A model generated the notes under the pieces. That model saw nothing but the letters and a program-made list of their open reading frames with translations, made no database searches and was not told the DNA's origin. DNA of 34,683 bases from Atopobiaceae bacterium (GTDB lineage: Bacteria > Actinomycetota > Coriobacteriia > Coriobacteriales > Atopobiaceae). The stretch spans positions 1 through 34,683 of the forward strand of contig JAFWMI010000122.1 of assembly GCA_017513965.1 (NCBI GenBank), given 5' to 3'. Both the position numbers and the translations under genes were made by a program. This document shows positions 16,137-24,798 of the stretch, piece after piece (the first letter of the stretch is position 1; each line of letters starts with the position of its first letter).

Positions 16137-16212
16137 TGGTGGGCCCGGAGGGATTCGAACCCCCAACCCAGGGATTATGAGTCCCCTGCGCTAACCGTTG
16201 CGCCACAGGCCC
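16137..16212 (-). tRNA. tRNA with CAU anticodon (Met elongator or Ile2)
   Basis: The 76-base cloverleaf includes an encoded CCA. The acceptor pairs GGGCCTG with CGGGCCC. The anticodon stem GGGGA/TCCCT encloses CTCATAA, giving anticodon CAT, and the T-arm has the usual GGTTCGAATCC form. It is not initiator tRNA: the acceptor is fully paired and the anticodon stem lacks three consecutive G-C pairs at the loop. Elongator Met and lysidine-modified Ile2 cannot be separated with certainty by eye; tRNAscan-SE with the TFAM model would decide. Confidence 0.9.
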
Positions 16213-16216
16213 TAGT

Positions 16217-16242
16217 AAAAAAGCGACGGCAATCGCCGCCGC
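16217..16242 (-). terminator. terminator between the two tRNAs
   Basis: On the minus strand, GCGGCGGC pairs with GCCGTCGC (one G-T pair, 4-base loop, 16223-16242) and six T follow (16217-16222). It lies ten bases after tRNA-Ala, so transcription of the downstream CAU tRNA depends on readthrough, processing, or a promoter I cannot see. Confidence 0.85.
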
Positions 16243-16251
16243 TCGGATACT

Positions 16252-16327
16252 TGGTGGAGAATAGGGGGATCGAACCCCTGACCTCATGACTGCCAGTCAT
16301 GCGCTCTCCCAGCTGAGCTAATTCCCC
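16252..16327 (-). tRNA. tRNA-Ala (GGC)
   Basis: This 76-base cloverleaf has an encoded CCA. The acceptor GGGGAAT/ATTCTCC contains the G3-U70 pair that is the alanine identity element. The anticodon loop CTGGCAG gives GGC. D-arm TAGCTCAGCTGGGAGAGC and T-arm GGTTCGATCC are canonical. Confidence 0.97.
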
Positions 16328-16346
16328 GTGACTTGGTGCGAGAAAT

Positions 16347-16375
16347 AATATACGGCATTCTTGCGCTCAGGTCAA
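16347..16375 (-). promoter_or_regulatory. strong promoter for tRNA-Ala
   Basis: On the minus strand, TTGACC (16370-16375) and TATATT (16347-16352) are separated by exactly 17 bases. The -10 ends 19 bases before the first tRNA base, as expected for a stable-RNA promoter. Confidence 0.85.
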
Positions 16376-16524
16376 CACTTTTTTTGAAAAAAGCCGCAGT
16401 GAGTCGTTTCACGACTTGACGGTATCCACTAGCTAGGCCAATGGGAGGATTGCGTGCGTCATTACCATCATATTCGATTAAACTAAATGCAACCTTAAGA
16501 CTGGTTCAGAAGAAAGGAACCATC

Positions 16525-17007
16525 ATGAAGAGACGCTCTTCCCTCCGCGTAATCATTTGTTTGCAGCTCGCTGCGTTGATGGCATTTGCCGCCATACCCG
16601 TCGCAGCCTTTGCAAGCACCACGAACGCTGATGCCGCTCCCATCCTTAGCACGGCAGCTTCGGCCAAGCGCATTAAGAAGCGCACCTACACAACGAAGAA
16701 CTTCAAGATCACCGTACCCAAAAAGTGGAAAGGTAAATGGTACAAGGAGAGCGTCCGCAAGTCTGGCGGTGTGACCACATATACCTTCTCCAAGAACGCT
16801 CGCTATGGAAGCTATTCCTATAGGGAGTACGGAACGGTGTATGTCTGCAACAGCAAAAAGGCCGCAAAGAGGGCGTGCTCCTATGCCAAGTATGTGGGCA
16901 AGTCCAGGCGTGGCAAGTACGTATACATCTATACCGACACGAGCTTCTTCAAGATTTACAACAACTCTGGCTCGAGCTCTAGCTACGCGAGGGTACGCGT
17001 ACGCTAA
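16525..17007 (+). CDS. small secreted basic protein, unknown function
   Basis: This 160-residue protein starts with a clear signal peptide (MKRRSS, hydrophobic 9-29, likely cleavage near AFA at 28-30). The mature part is strongly basic and tyrosine-rich. FKITVPKKWKGKWYKES near residue 57 resembles the beta-type stretch seen in many small exported proteins of Coriobacteriia; two Cys (C100-C112 region) could form a disulfide outside the cell. It has no lipobox or sortase signal. AAAGGAA about eight bases upstream supports the ATG at 16525; the frame is open to 16441 without a ribosome site. It is monocistronic and convergent with proS. No function is recognised. Confidence 0.7.
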   Translation: MKRRSSLRVIICLQLAALMAFAAIPVAAFASTTNADAAPILSTAASAKRIKKRTYTTKNFKITVPKKWKGKWYKESVRKSGGVTTYTFSKNARYGSYSYREYGTVYVCNSKKAAKRACSYAKYVGKSRRGKYVYIYTDTSFFKIYNNSGSSSSYARVRVR

Positions 17008-17028
17008 TTTGCCCTCATCAATAAAAGC

Positions 17029-17064
17029 GCGCGCCCCCGTTGCGACAGAGCAAAGGGGGCGCGC
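17029..17064. terminator. terminator between secreted-protein gene and proS
   Basis: A 10-bp all-GC stem (17029-17038 with 17055-17064) lies 20 bases from each stop codon. On the minus strand it is followed by CTTTTATT, a good tail for proS; the plus-strand tail is weak. It probably serves both genes. Confidence 0.85.
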
Positions 17065-17084
17065 TATCTCCGCGTTATGTGAGC

Positions 17085-18800
17085 CTACGCACGCTGTGGC
17101 GCCACGCGCTCTGCGAGCCAGTCGGCAACCTCGTCCAACGGCACTTCGGTACGCTCGCCAGAGGCGCGTTCCTTCACCTCAGCCACACCGTTCTTCACGC
17201 CACGCTTGCCCAGAATGACCTGGTATGGGAAGCCCATGAGGTCGGCATCGGCGAACTTGACGCCCGCACGCTCCTTGCGATCGTCGAGTACGACCTCAAG
17301 GCCAGCGTCCACGGCGGCGGTGGCAATGCGCTCCGCCACGTCAAGCACCTCGCCCTTCACATCGAGCGGGACGATCTCCACCTCATACGGAGCCACGCAC
17401 ACTGGCCAGCAGATGCCCTGATCGTCGTGATGCTGCTCCACCACTGCTTGTAGCGTACGGCTCACACCGATGCCATAGCAGCCCATCTGGAAGGGCTTCT
17501 CTTTGCCGTCCTCGTCCATGAAGGTGGCACCCATGGCCTCCGAGTACTTGGTCCCAAGCTGGAACACCTGAGACACCTCAATACCGCGTGCACCGTGCAG
17601 CGGCTTACCACAACGCGGGCAGGCGTCACCCTCCTGGGCAGTAACCACATCGACCCAGTTGTCGTCCGCAATCTGGAAGTCGCGACCGGGATGCGCATGT
17701 ACCAGATGATAGTCGGACTCGTTGGCACCCACAGTCCACCACGCGCTCTGTCGCAGGCTCTCGTCCGCATAGGCCGTCACACCCTCGGGTAGGCCAACGG
17801 GGCCTATGAAGCCCTTCACAAGACCGTAGTACTCAATCTCCTCGTCGGTCATGAGGTGGAACTCGCCAAAGACATGCTCCGCCTTTACATCGTTCATCTC
17901 GTGATCGCCGGGAACGAACACGACGGCAGGCTTGCCGTCGCCGTCGACGAGCGCAAGCGCCTTGCGGGTCGCAGACTCAGGCACGCCCAAGAAGGTGGCG
18001 AGGTCCGCAATCGTAGCACAATCGGGTGTGTGCACCTTCTCCAAATCGCCGGAAGTGCCCTCAACCACCGTCACGCCAGCCGTGGCGGCCTCGGTGTCTG
18101 CCGCAAAGCCACAATCGCACCATACGAGCTCGGCCTCCCCCGCCTCGGCAAGGGCCATGTACTCCACGCTCGTGTCACCACCGATCTGACCAGAGTCGGC
18201 CACCACGGGCAGCGCACGGAGGCCACAGCGCTCACAACTGCGAGCGTAGGCGTCCTTCTGCTCCTCGTAGGAATGCTGCATGCCCTCAACGGTTGCGTCA
18301 AAGGAATAGGCGTCCTTCATTATGAACTCGCGACCGCGCATGAGGCCGAATCGAGGACGCATCTCGTCGCGGAACTTGTCCTGTATCTGATAGAGCGTTA
18401 CAGGGAGCTGCTTGTAGCTACGCAGCTCGTTGCGTACCAAATCGGTAAAGGTCTCCTCGTGCGTGGGGCCAAGGCAGAACTCCCTGCCGTGACGGTCCTC
18501 CATGCGCATGAGTTCGGGGCCGTACTTCTCCCACCTGCCCGAGTCATGCCACAGCTCGCCGGGGGTCACCATGGGCACCAGCATCTCCTGTGCCCCGATG
18601 TCCTCCATCTCCTCGCGAATGACCGCCTCGATCTTGAGCAGAGAACGCCATGCGAGCGGCAGATAGCTGTACAGACCTGCGGCCGTCTTGCGAATCATGC
18701 CGGCACGCAACAAAAGCCTATGACTCGCAAGCTCCGCCTCGGCCGGATCCTCCTTGAGCGTTGGCGCATAGGTCGCGCTCATGCGTGCAAAGTGCTTCAC
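17085..18800 (-). CDS. proS: prolyl-tRNA synthetase
   Basis: This 571-residue class II synthetase charges tRNA-Pro. It has the bacterial layout: motif 2 around FRDEMRPRFGLMRGREF, an insertion of about 180 residues corresponding to the YbaK-like editing domain that removes mischarged Ala (including GDHEMNDVKAE), motif 3 in GYGIGVSRTLQAVVEQ, and the anticodon-binding domain at the C terminus. The GTG at 18800 is chosen because AAGGA lies six bases before it and the N terminus then matches the family; the frame itself starts at 18818. It follows ispG by 36 bases and ends the operon at the terminator 17029-17064. A CPRC/GKPL cysteine pair near residue 395 is consistent with a metal site in some family members. 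Confidence 0.96.
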   Translation of the reverse strand: MKHFARMSATYAPTLKEDPAEAELASHRLLLRAGMIRKTAAGLYSYLPLAWRSLLKIEAVIREEMEDIGAQEMLVPMVTPGELWHDSGRWEKYGPELMRMEDRHGREFCLGPTHEETFTDLVRNELRSYKQLPVTLYQIQDKFRDEMRPRFGLMRGREFIMKDAYSFDATVEGMQHSYEEQKDAYARSCERCGLRALPVVADSGQIGGDTSVEYMALAEAGEAELVWCDCGFAADTEAATAGVTVVEGTSGDLEKVHTPDCATIADLATFLGVPESATRKALALVDGDGKPAVVFVPGDHEMNDVKAEHVFGEFHLMTDEEIEYYGLVKGFIGPVGLPEGVTAYADESLRQSAWWTVGANESDYHLVHAHPGRDFQIADDNWVDVVTAQEGDACPRCGKPLHGARGIEVSQVFQLGTKYSEAMGATFMDEDGKEKPFQMGCYGIGVSRTLQAVVEQHHDDQGICWPVCVAPYEVEIVPLDVKGEVLDVAERIATAAVDAGLEVVLDDRKERAGVKFADADLMGFPYQVILGKRGVKNGVAEVKERASGERTEVPLDEVADWLAERVAPQRA

Positions 18801-18836
18801 GTTGTTTCCTTCCCTCAAAGAACAGGTTGCCCTACT

Positions 18837-19913
18837 CTAGCAGAACCTGCGTCCAATCTCCTCAAAGAGTTCGTCTACCAAATGCTCCTCTTCCACGCGC
18901 CGCAACGGCTCGCCGCCCACGAAGATGAGTCCACGGCCTTTGCCACACGCAATGCCAATGTCGGCGTCACGCGCCTCGCCAGGGCCGTTGACCACGCAAC
19001 CCATCACGGCCACGCTAATGGGAGACCTCACGTCGCGCAGCCTGCGCTCCACTTCCTCGGCCATGCCAATGAGGTTTACCTGCGTGCGCCCACACGTGGG
19101 GCAACTCACGAGCTCGGGACGAAGACGACGCATCCCCAGCGCGGCAAGCAGCTCCCAGGCGACGTCCACTTCCTCAACCGGGTCCGCCGTGAGCGAGAGG
19201 CGCATGGTGTCTCCGATGCCCTCTTCCAGCAGCACGCCAACAGCAGCACAGTTCTTGACCGTGCCTTGGCGAAGCGTCCCCGCCTCCGTAACGCCCACAT
19301 GCAACGGATAGTCCGGAAGCGACTGAGAGAGCATGCGATACGTCTCTATGGTCACCGGTACCGAGTGAGCCTTTGCCGAGAGCACGATGTCGCCGAAGCC
19401 TCGCTCCTCGAAGTGACGCACGAACGCCTCGCAAGACGCCACGAGCTTTTGCGGAAGCGTGAGATCCTGTCGCTCGGCAACCGCCGTGTCAAGTGACCCT
19501 GCATTCACACCAATGCGAATGGGAATACCCGCGCTGCCTGCCTCATCTATGATGGCGTCCACGCGATCGAATGAGCCAATGTTGCCCGGGTTCACGCGCA
19601 GGGCTGCAGCACCACGTTGCGCCGCCCCAATGGCCAACTCATGGTCAAAGTGAATATCGGCAACCACGGGCAACGGCGACGAGGCGCAGATTTCCGCAAA
19701 ACCCGGCAGGGCGTCCTTGTTGGGCACGGCCACACGGATGATCTCGCAACCCGCCTTTGCCAGACGATCGATCTGCTCAAGCGTGGCGCTGGCATCGTCC
19801 GTATGCGTCGTGCACATGGACTGCACGCTCACCGGCGCACCGCCTCCAACGGGCACGTTGCCCACCATCACCCTGCGCGTACGCGCGCGAGGCGTGTCTT
19901 GCTTCTGTACCAT
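18837..19913 (-). CDS. ispG: 4-hydroxy-3-methylbut-2-enyl diphosphate synthase (GcpE)
   Basis: This 358-residue iron-sulfur enzyme converts MEcPP to HMBPP, the penultimate step of the MEP isoprenoid pathway. The cluster ligands are visible in SCPTCGRTQ and GCVVNGPGE, and a conserved Glu lies in NGPGEARDAD. The N-terminal TIM-barrel half begins VGNVPVGGGAPVSVQSM. The start ATG 19913 follows the rseP stop by nine bases. With dxr two genes upstream, this operon covers two steps of the MEP pathway, whose product feeds undecaprenyl phosphate through UppS in the same operon. Confidence 0.96.
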   Translation of the reverse strand: MVQKQDTPRARTRRVMVGNVPVGGGAPVSVQSMCTTHTDDASATLEQIDRLAKAGCEIIRVAVPNKDALPGFAEICASSPLPVVADIHFDHELAIGAAQRGAAALRVNPGNIGSFDRVDAIIDEAGSAGIPIRIGVNAGSLDTAVAERQDLTLPQKLVASCEAFVRHFEERGFGDIVLSAKAHSVPVTIETYRMLSQSLPDYPLHVGVTEAGTLRQGTVKNCAAVGVLLEEGIGDTMRLSLTADPVEEVDVAWELLAALGMRRLRPELVSCPTCGRTQVNLIGMAEEVERRLRDVRSPISVAVMGCVVNGPGEARDADIGIACGKGRGLIFVGGEPLRRVEEEHLVDELFEEIGRRFC

Positions 19914-19922
19914 GAATGATTC

Positions 19923-21314
19923 CTATCCCGCGAGCAGTCGCAACACGTCGTTGCGCACGACCACAACAAACACGAACACGAAGAACGCAATGCCCACGTA
20001 GCTCATCGCCATGCGCGCCTTCATGGAGAGCGGCCGATGGATAATCGCCTCAATGAGCTCAGTGAGCACCTTGCCTCCATCAAGCGGCGGTATGGGCAGC
20101 AGATTCATGAATCCGAGCGACATGGATATGGCGGCCATAAGCGAGATAACGTCCAAAAAGCCCTTCGACACCGCCTCCGACGCCATAACCGAGATACCCA
20201 CGATCGACGAGGACTGGTTGAGCACCTCCATGGTATGCTGCGGCATGATAAGTCGAGCGACCACAGACACCACCATGCCCACATAGTTAAACGTGGCGGT
20301 TACCGCCTCAGACAGCGTGAGGTGGAAGGACTCTATGCGAGGACTCACGCCGATTATCTCCACCTGCTCGTCCTCGGGCAAATCAATGTGAGCGACTGCT
20401 TCCTTCCCATCGCGCACATAGGAGATATCGAAGTCATCGCCAGCCGCACAGGCAGCTTGCAGGGCGGTCGCGAGCTCGTTCCAGTCCGCAATGGACGTCT
20501 CGCCCACGGACACCAGCTCGTCACCCTCACGCAGCCCGGCGGATTCGGCAATTGAGCCTTGCTCCACGCTTCCCAGCACGTTCTCGTTTATGGGGACCCG
20601 CTGCTCTACGGCCATAAAGACGCCCACCGTAAGAACAAACGCCAAGATGATGTTGACCAAGGGGCCAGCTACCAGAATGGCAAGGCGCCTGGGCAAGTTG
20701 CATCCTAGGTAGGTATGGCTCTTCTCTGCCTCGAGCTGCTCGTTGGGACGGGACACCGGTCGCGGCTCCCCTGCCTCGGTTGAACCCTCCAAAGAGAAGT
20801 CGTGTCCCAAGTCGTACTCGGTGAGCATGTTGGCGTCGCGCGCCAGCGTCTCGAATGCCGCCGGGAATTCCTTTTGGTTGGGCTTCTCATCCAAATCGGG
20901 GTTGTAGTACGGACGAATGGCTGCCCAATCGGTAAGCATGGCAAGCAGGTCGTACGCCTGAGCCAGCTCTATGCCCATGCGATCTGCCACAACCTCGGCA
21001 TCCACGCGACCTTCCTGCTGCACGATTGCAAATGCCTCGGCAAGCATCTCGTCAGTCAGGCCGTCAAGGCTCTCCATGCCGCAAATGCGATTGTATCCAC
21101 CGAGCAACAACGGCGTTACGCCCACCTCGGTACCGTATTTTTTGCTCTTGCGGAAGAGCTTTATGCGACACGGCAAGCCCAGATAGAATTCCGTGACCCG
21201 CACGTGAAAGGCGCGAGCCATCAAATAGTGACCGCCCTCGTGCACGAACACGAGAACGGAAAGCAATACCACTCCCCAAAACACAGCGGAGAGTACCCCT
21301 ATGGCAACGTTCAT
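19923..21314 (-). CDS. rseP: RseP-like site-2 protease with unusual insertion
   Basis: This 463-residue membrane metalloprotease (M50) cleaves transmembrane segments of regulators or signal-peptide remnants. The zinc site is HEGGH at residues 25-29 in the first membrane segment; the third ligand is Asp412 in NLLPIPPLDGG (404-414). A PDZ domain spans about 240-320. Between the GGY loop (72-74) and the second membrane segment (from about 209) lies an extra stretch of about 110 residues not found in E. coli RseP. Its part 86-136 reads like a winged helix (VDAEVVADRMGIELAQAYDLL). Its start overlaps the dxr stop as ATGA. Substrates are unknown; no anti-sigma factor is in the window. Confidence 0.93.
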   Translation of the reverse strand: MNVAIGVLSAVFWGVVLLSVLVFVHEGGHYLMARAFHVRVTEFYLGLPCRIKLFRKSKKYGTEVGVTPLLLGGYNRICGMESLDGLTDEMLAEAFAIVQQEGRVDAEVVADRMGIELAQAYDLLAMLTDWAAIRPYYNPDLDEKPNQKEFPAAFETLARDANMLTEYDLGHDFSLEGSTEAGEPRPVSRPNEQLEAEKSHTYLGCNLPRRLAILVAGPLVNIILAFVLTVGVFMAVEQRVPINENVLGSVEQGSIAESAGLREGDELVSVGETSIADWNELATALQAACAAGDDFDISYVRDGKEAVAHIDLPEDEQVEIIGVSPRIESFHLTLSEAVTATFNYVGMVVSVVARLIMPQHTMEVLNQSSSIVGISVMASEAVSKGFLDVISLMAAISMSLGFMNLLPIPPLDGGKVLTELIEAIIHRPLSMKARMAMSYVGIAFFVFVFVVVVRNDVLRLLAG

Positions 21315-22510
21315 GCAGAAACCTCCAGCAGCACTTCACGCGCGCGCGATCGCGCGAGCGCATCGCAATCCTCAAGCTGTTGAAGAGACTCTACCCGCTC
21401 CACGCTCGTTTGTTCCATCACCTCGCGCACAATGCGCTCGATGTCAAGAAAACCACATTGATTGAGGCGGAAAGCCTCATTCGCCACCTCGTTGGCGGCG
21501 TTCATGGCGCAGGGCAACGTGCCTCCCACACGCCCTGCCTCTCGTGCCAATGCCAAGCAGCCGAACGCGTCCTCGTCTGCCTCGCCCAGCGTTAGAGCCG
21601 GTTCCTGGCACCAGTCCACGGGCGTGCACGGTGCGGACCAGCGATTGGGATAGCTCAGCGCATATTGAATGGGAATGCGCATGTCGGAAGGACCGAATTG
21701 CGCCTTTACGGAGCCGTCCACAAACTCCACCATGGAGTGGATGCGGCTTTGACGCTGCACGAGCACACGCACATCGTCCACGCCCACCTCAAACAGATGA
21801 TGCGCCTCGAGCACCTCGAGTCCCTTGTTCATGAGCGATGCCGAGTCGATGGTGATCTTTTGGCCCATGTTCCACGTGGGATGGGCAAGCGCGTCCGCAG
21901 CGGTCATGTGGGCAAGCTCTTCACGCGACATGCCGTAAAACGGACCGCCCGAACAAGTGAGCCAGATCTTGGCAACCTCTGAGCCTCGCTCCCCCACCAG
22001 GCATTGGTAGATGGCACTATGCTCAGAGTCCACCGGTATGAGCTGGCCAGGAGCCACGAGCGGCATAAGCAGGTCGCCACCCACCACGATCGATTCCTTG
22101 TTGGCATAGGCCAACACCTTGCCGGCGGAGAGCGAGGCGAGCCCCGCCCGAATGCCGGCAGCACCCACGACGGCCGACACCACGCAGTCAACCTCGGGAA
22201 GCTCTCCCAACGCCACAACGCCCTCTGGGCCAGTGTGCAGCACACAGCCCTGTGGCAACTCGCCCAAGATGGCATCGTGCGCATGGCGCTCATCGCTCAC
22301 GGCAACGTGGCTCACGCCAAACTCACGCGCTGCCGCCACAAGTGCCTTGGTTGATCCATGCACGGACAGCGCCACGACCTGGACCTTATCCGCGTGCTGT
22401 CGGCATACGTCCAGTGTTTGCGTACCTATGGACCCCGAGCACCCAAGAACCGCCACGCGTAGCGGTTGGTGACGGCTAGCGCGCGGCGCAGTGTCCTCAA
22501 AGATGCTCAC
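21311..22510 (-). CDS. dxr: 1-deoxy-D-xylulose 5-phosphate reductoisomerase
   Basis: This 399-residue NADPH-dependent enzyme makes MEP from DXP, the first committed step of the MEP pathway. The cofactor loop is LGCSGSIGTQTL (near residue 24), followed by NKESIVVGG and the metal/substrate motif PVDSEHSAIYQ. The start is GTG, overlapping the cdsA stop as GTGA, and the stop overlaps the rseP ATG. It is therefore translationally coupled on both sides. The length matches the family. Confidence 0.97.
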   Translation of the reverse strand: MSIFEDTAPRASRHQPLRVAVLGCSGSIGTQTLDVCRQHADKVQVVALSVHGSTKALVAAAREFGVSHVAVSDERHAHDAILGELPQGCVLHTGPEGVVALGELPEVDCVVSAVVGAAGIRAGLASLSAGKVLAYANKESIVVGGDLLMPLVAPGQLIPVDSEHSAIYQCLVGERGSEVAKIWLTCSGGPFYGMSREELAHMTAADALAHPTWNMGQKITIDSASLMNKGLEVLEAHHLFEVGVDDVRVLVQRQSRIHSMVEFVDGSVKAQFGPSDMRIPIQYALSYPNRWSAPCTPVDWCQEPALTLGEADEDAFGCLALAREAGRVGGTLPCAMNAANEVANEAFRLNQCGFLDIERIVREVMEQTSVERVESLQQLEDCDALARSRAREVLLEVSA

Positions 22511-23460
22511 AGTATGCCTCCAATCAGGAGAATGAAATAGATAACCACGCTGCCAAAGAGCAGCGAGTCGGTACGATCAAGCAAACCACCGTGGCCGGGC
22601 AGAATGTTTCCCGAGTCCTTTACGCCCACGCCACGCTTAATGCGCGACTCAAACAGGTCACCGATAACGGCCACAACGGCCTCCACCAAGGCACACGCCA
22701 ACGCGAGCTGGATGGAAATGCCACCTATGTGCAGCGCTGCCGCAATGCCCCAAGCAAGCAGCGACCCAACGATGCCACCATAGAAGCCCTCCCAACTCTT
22801 GTTGGGCGAGATGCGCGGCGCCATTTTGTGCGATCCCAAGCTGGAACCCACGATGTACGCAAGCGAGTCCTCGGCCCATATGGCCGCTATCACCACAAGT
22901 GCAAGGGCGGCACCTGATAACCCAGGGTCATACGCGCGTATGAGGGCAATGCACGAGAGCGGCAGCGAGGTATAGACCGGTCCCAAAACCGAAACGGCGA
23001 CGTCTGCAATGTTCGCCCGTGGGTTGAGGACGTACCATGTGGCGACCACCAACAATAGCGGCAGCGTCACCGCAATGAGCATGCCTGGTCCCCAAAGGGT
23101 GGCAACGATTGGGTAGGCTATCGCGGCCGTTAGGCCCGCAATCTCATACGGACGCCTGCCGGCCATGCGACAAATCCTGAAGAATTCCGAACAACAGAGC
23201 CAGGCCATGGCCGCCATGAGAGCGGCCGTGGGCAAAACGCCCCAGTACAGGCAGGCGATGATGGCAATCACGTATACGGCGCCCGACATGGTACGCGTGA
23301 GCAGCTTCTCCGTCCAACCGCGCACGCGCTGTCCCTTGAGCGTCCCAGCTACGCGCTGCTCCTCCTTGGAGTCGCGCCTGCTTTCGAGCTTCTCTATTCC
23401 ACGGTCAATGCCAACGACCGCTGACTTGCCTTCTTGCTCTGGGGCTGGCTTCTTACTCAC
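22507..23460 (-). CDS. cdsA: phosphatidate cytidylyltransferase
   Basis: This integral membrane enzyme of about 317 residues makes CDP-diacylglycerol, the precursor of anionic phospholipids, from phosphatidate and CTP. The C-terminal signature is clear: SPNKSWEGFYGG, then a DLFESRIKRGVGVKDSG block and LPGHGGLLDRTDS. About eight hydrophobic segments precede and accompany it. An N-terminal tail of about 55 charged residues is longer than usual. The GTG at 23460 is selected because its GTGA overlaps the uppS stop; the open frame extends to 23547 inside uppS. Confidence 0.95.
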   Translation of the reverse strand: MSKKPAPEQEGKSAVVGIDRGIEKLESRRDSKEEQRVAGTLKGQRVRGWTEKLLTRTMSGAVYVIAIIACLYWGVLPTAALMAAMAWLCCSEFFRICRMAGRRPYEIAGLTAAIAYPIVATLWGPGMLIAVTLPLLLVVATWYVLNPRANIADVAVSVLGPVYTSLPLSCIALIRAYDPGLSGAALALVVIAAIWAEDSLAYIVGSSLGSHKMAPRISPNKSWEGFYGGIVGSLLAWGIAAALHIGGISIQLALACALVEAVVAVIGDLFESRIKRGVGVKDSGNILPGHGGLLDRTDSLLFGSVVIYFILLIGGIL

Positions 23461-24242
23461 GCAGACGTTACACCCCCAAAGCGGCGGTCTCGATGCTGGT
23501 ACGACCGGATGGCACGCAGGTAGTCCCAGCGTGAAAAATCTGGCCACAGCACATCGGTAACGACGATCTCGGTATAGGCAAGCTGCCAGAGCAGGTAGTT
23601 GGAGAGACGTAGCTCCCCCGACGTACGTACCAGCAGTTCCGGATCGGGAAGCCCGGCCGTGTAGAGCCGGTCGGCGATCGCCTGCTCGTCTATCTGGTCC
23701 TTGTCCAATATTCCTGCGGCAACGTCGCTTGCAATCATTCGAGCGGCTCGTGCCATTTCTGCACGCGAACCATAGTTAACCGCCAGGGCGAACGTCATGC
23801 CGTCGTAGCCTGCCGTCTCGTCCAAACCGCGCTGGAACACGTTCGCGGTCTTCTTGGGCAGAGCATCAATGTCTCCCAAGAACCGCAGGCGCACGTTTTC
23901 CTGATGGAAGAGCGGCAGTTCCTTCACCAGTGTCGTGGCGAACAGATGCATGAGGAGATTGACCTCCTCCTGAGGCCTCCGCCAATTCTCTGTGGAGAAG
24001 GCATAGGCAGAGAGCACGTCCACACCGAGTCTCACGCTGGTGGTAACCGCTTCGCGCAACGAATCAACCCCGGCCGCGTGGCCCTTGGAGCGCGCCAAAC
24101 CGCGTGCCTGTGCCCAGCGGCCATTGCCGTCCATAATAAACGACACATGACGCGGGATGCGAGCCAAGTCAACGTCTTCCAAGCTCACATCAGCGGGGGG
24201 TTCCTCAAAGTAAGCGCGAAGCTTAGCCTCGTCGCGCTCCAC
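23457..24242 (-). CDS. uppS: undecaprenyl diphosphate synthase
   Basis: This 261-residue cis-prenyltransferase condenses isopentenyl diphosphate onto farnesyl diphosphate to make the C55 carrier for cell-wall glycans. The diphosphate-binding site is MDGNGRWAQ, followed by RxxGH (RSKGHAAG), and the substrate Arg motifs RTSGELRLSN and W-Q are near the end. The start is GTG immediately after the frr stop, with GGAG within the frr end. The neighbouring cdsA, dxr and ispG match the usual lipid and isoprenoid operon. Confidence 0.96.
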   Translation of the reverse strand: MERDEAKLRAYFEEPPADVSLEDVDLARIPRHVSFIMDGNGRWAQARGLARSKGHAAGVDSLREAVTTSVRLGVDVLSAYAFSTENWRRPQEEVNLLMHLFATTLVKELPLFHQENVRLRFLGDIDALPKKTANVFQRGLDETAGYDGMTFALAVNYGSRAEMARAARMIASDVAAGILDKDQIDEQAIADRLYTAGLPDPELLVRTSGELRLSNYLLWQLAYTEIVVTDVLWPDFSRWDYLRAIRSYQHRDRRFGGVTSA

Positions 24243-24788
24243 TTATATCTCCATTACCTCGGCAGTCTTCTGCTTGAGCATGTCGTCGATAATGCCCACG
24301 TACTTGTCGGTGAGCTTTTGAATGCGCTTCTTCTCGACGGTCTGCTGATCCTCGGAGAGCTCCTCGTCACGGTCGATGGCACGGTTCGCGTCCTTGCGCG
24401 CGTTGCGGATGGAGATGCGTGCCTCCTCGGCAAGCTGCTTGCAGTCGCGCACGAGCTCCTTGCGGCGCTCCTCGGTGGGCTGGGGGAACGGGAGCCTGAT
24501 GGCGTGGCCGTCGTTCGAGGGGGTGATGCCAAGGTCGGACTGACGGATGGCCTTCTCGATGTTGCGCAGCGAACTCTTGTCCCAAGGCTCGATGACCAGC
24601 ATTGAGGCTTCCGGCACCTTGACACCGGCAAGCTGGGTAATGGGCGTAGGAACGCCATAGTAGTCCACCTTGATGGGATCAAGAATGTGCGGATTCGCAC
24701 GACCGGTGCGCACGCGGCCAAAGTTGTACTTGAGCGAGTCAAGCGTCTTCTCCATGCGCTCCTGTGCCTCGTCTGTATGCAAGCTCAT
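24243..24788 (-). CDS. frr: ribosome recycling factor
   Basis: This 181-residue cytosolic protein splits post-termination ribosomes with EF-G. The family core is visible: RTGRANPHILD near residue 27, VDYYGVPTPITQLA, the LVIEPWDKS segment, and the helical C-terminal KRIQKLTDKYVG. The ATG at 24788 is chosen over the open frame from 24851 because GGGA lies upstream and the length then matches the family (about 185). It begins ten bases after pyrH. Confidence 0.97.
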   Translation of the reverse strand: MSLHTDEAQERMEKTLDSLKYNFGRVRTGRANPHILDPIKVDYYGVPTPITQLAGVKVPEASMLVIEPWDKSSLRNIEKAIRQSDLGITPSNDGHAIRLPFPQPTEERRKELVRDCKQLAEEARISIRNARKDANRAIDRDEELSEDQQTVEKKRIQKLTDKYVGIIDDMLKQKTAEVMEI

Positions 24789-24798
24789 GATCTGTTCC

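Noticed and set aside
17856-19496. A 546-residue plus-strand open frame
   Set aside because: It spans proS and ispG in antisense, with no recognisable motif and no ribosome site.
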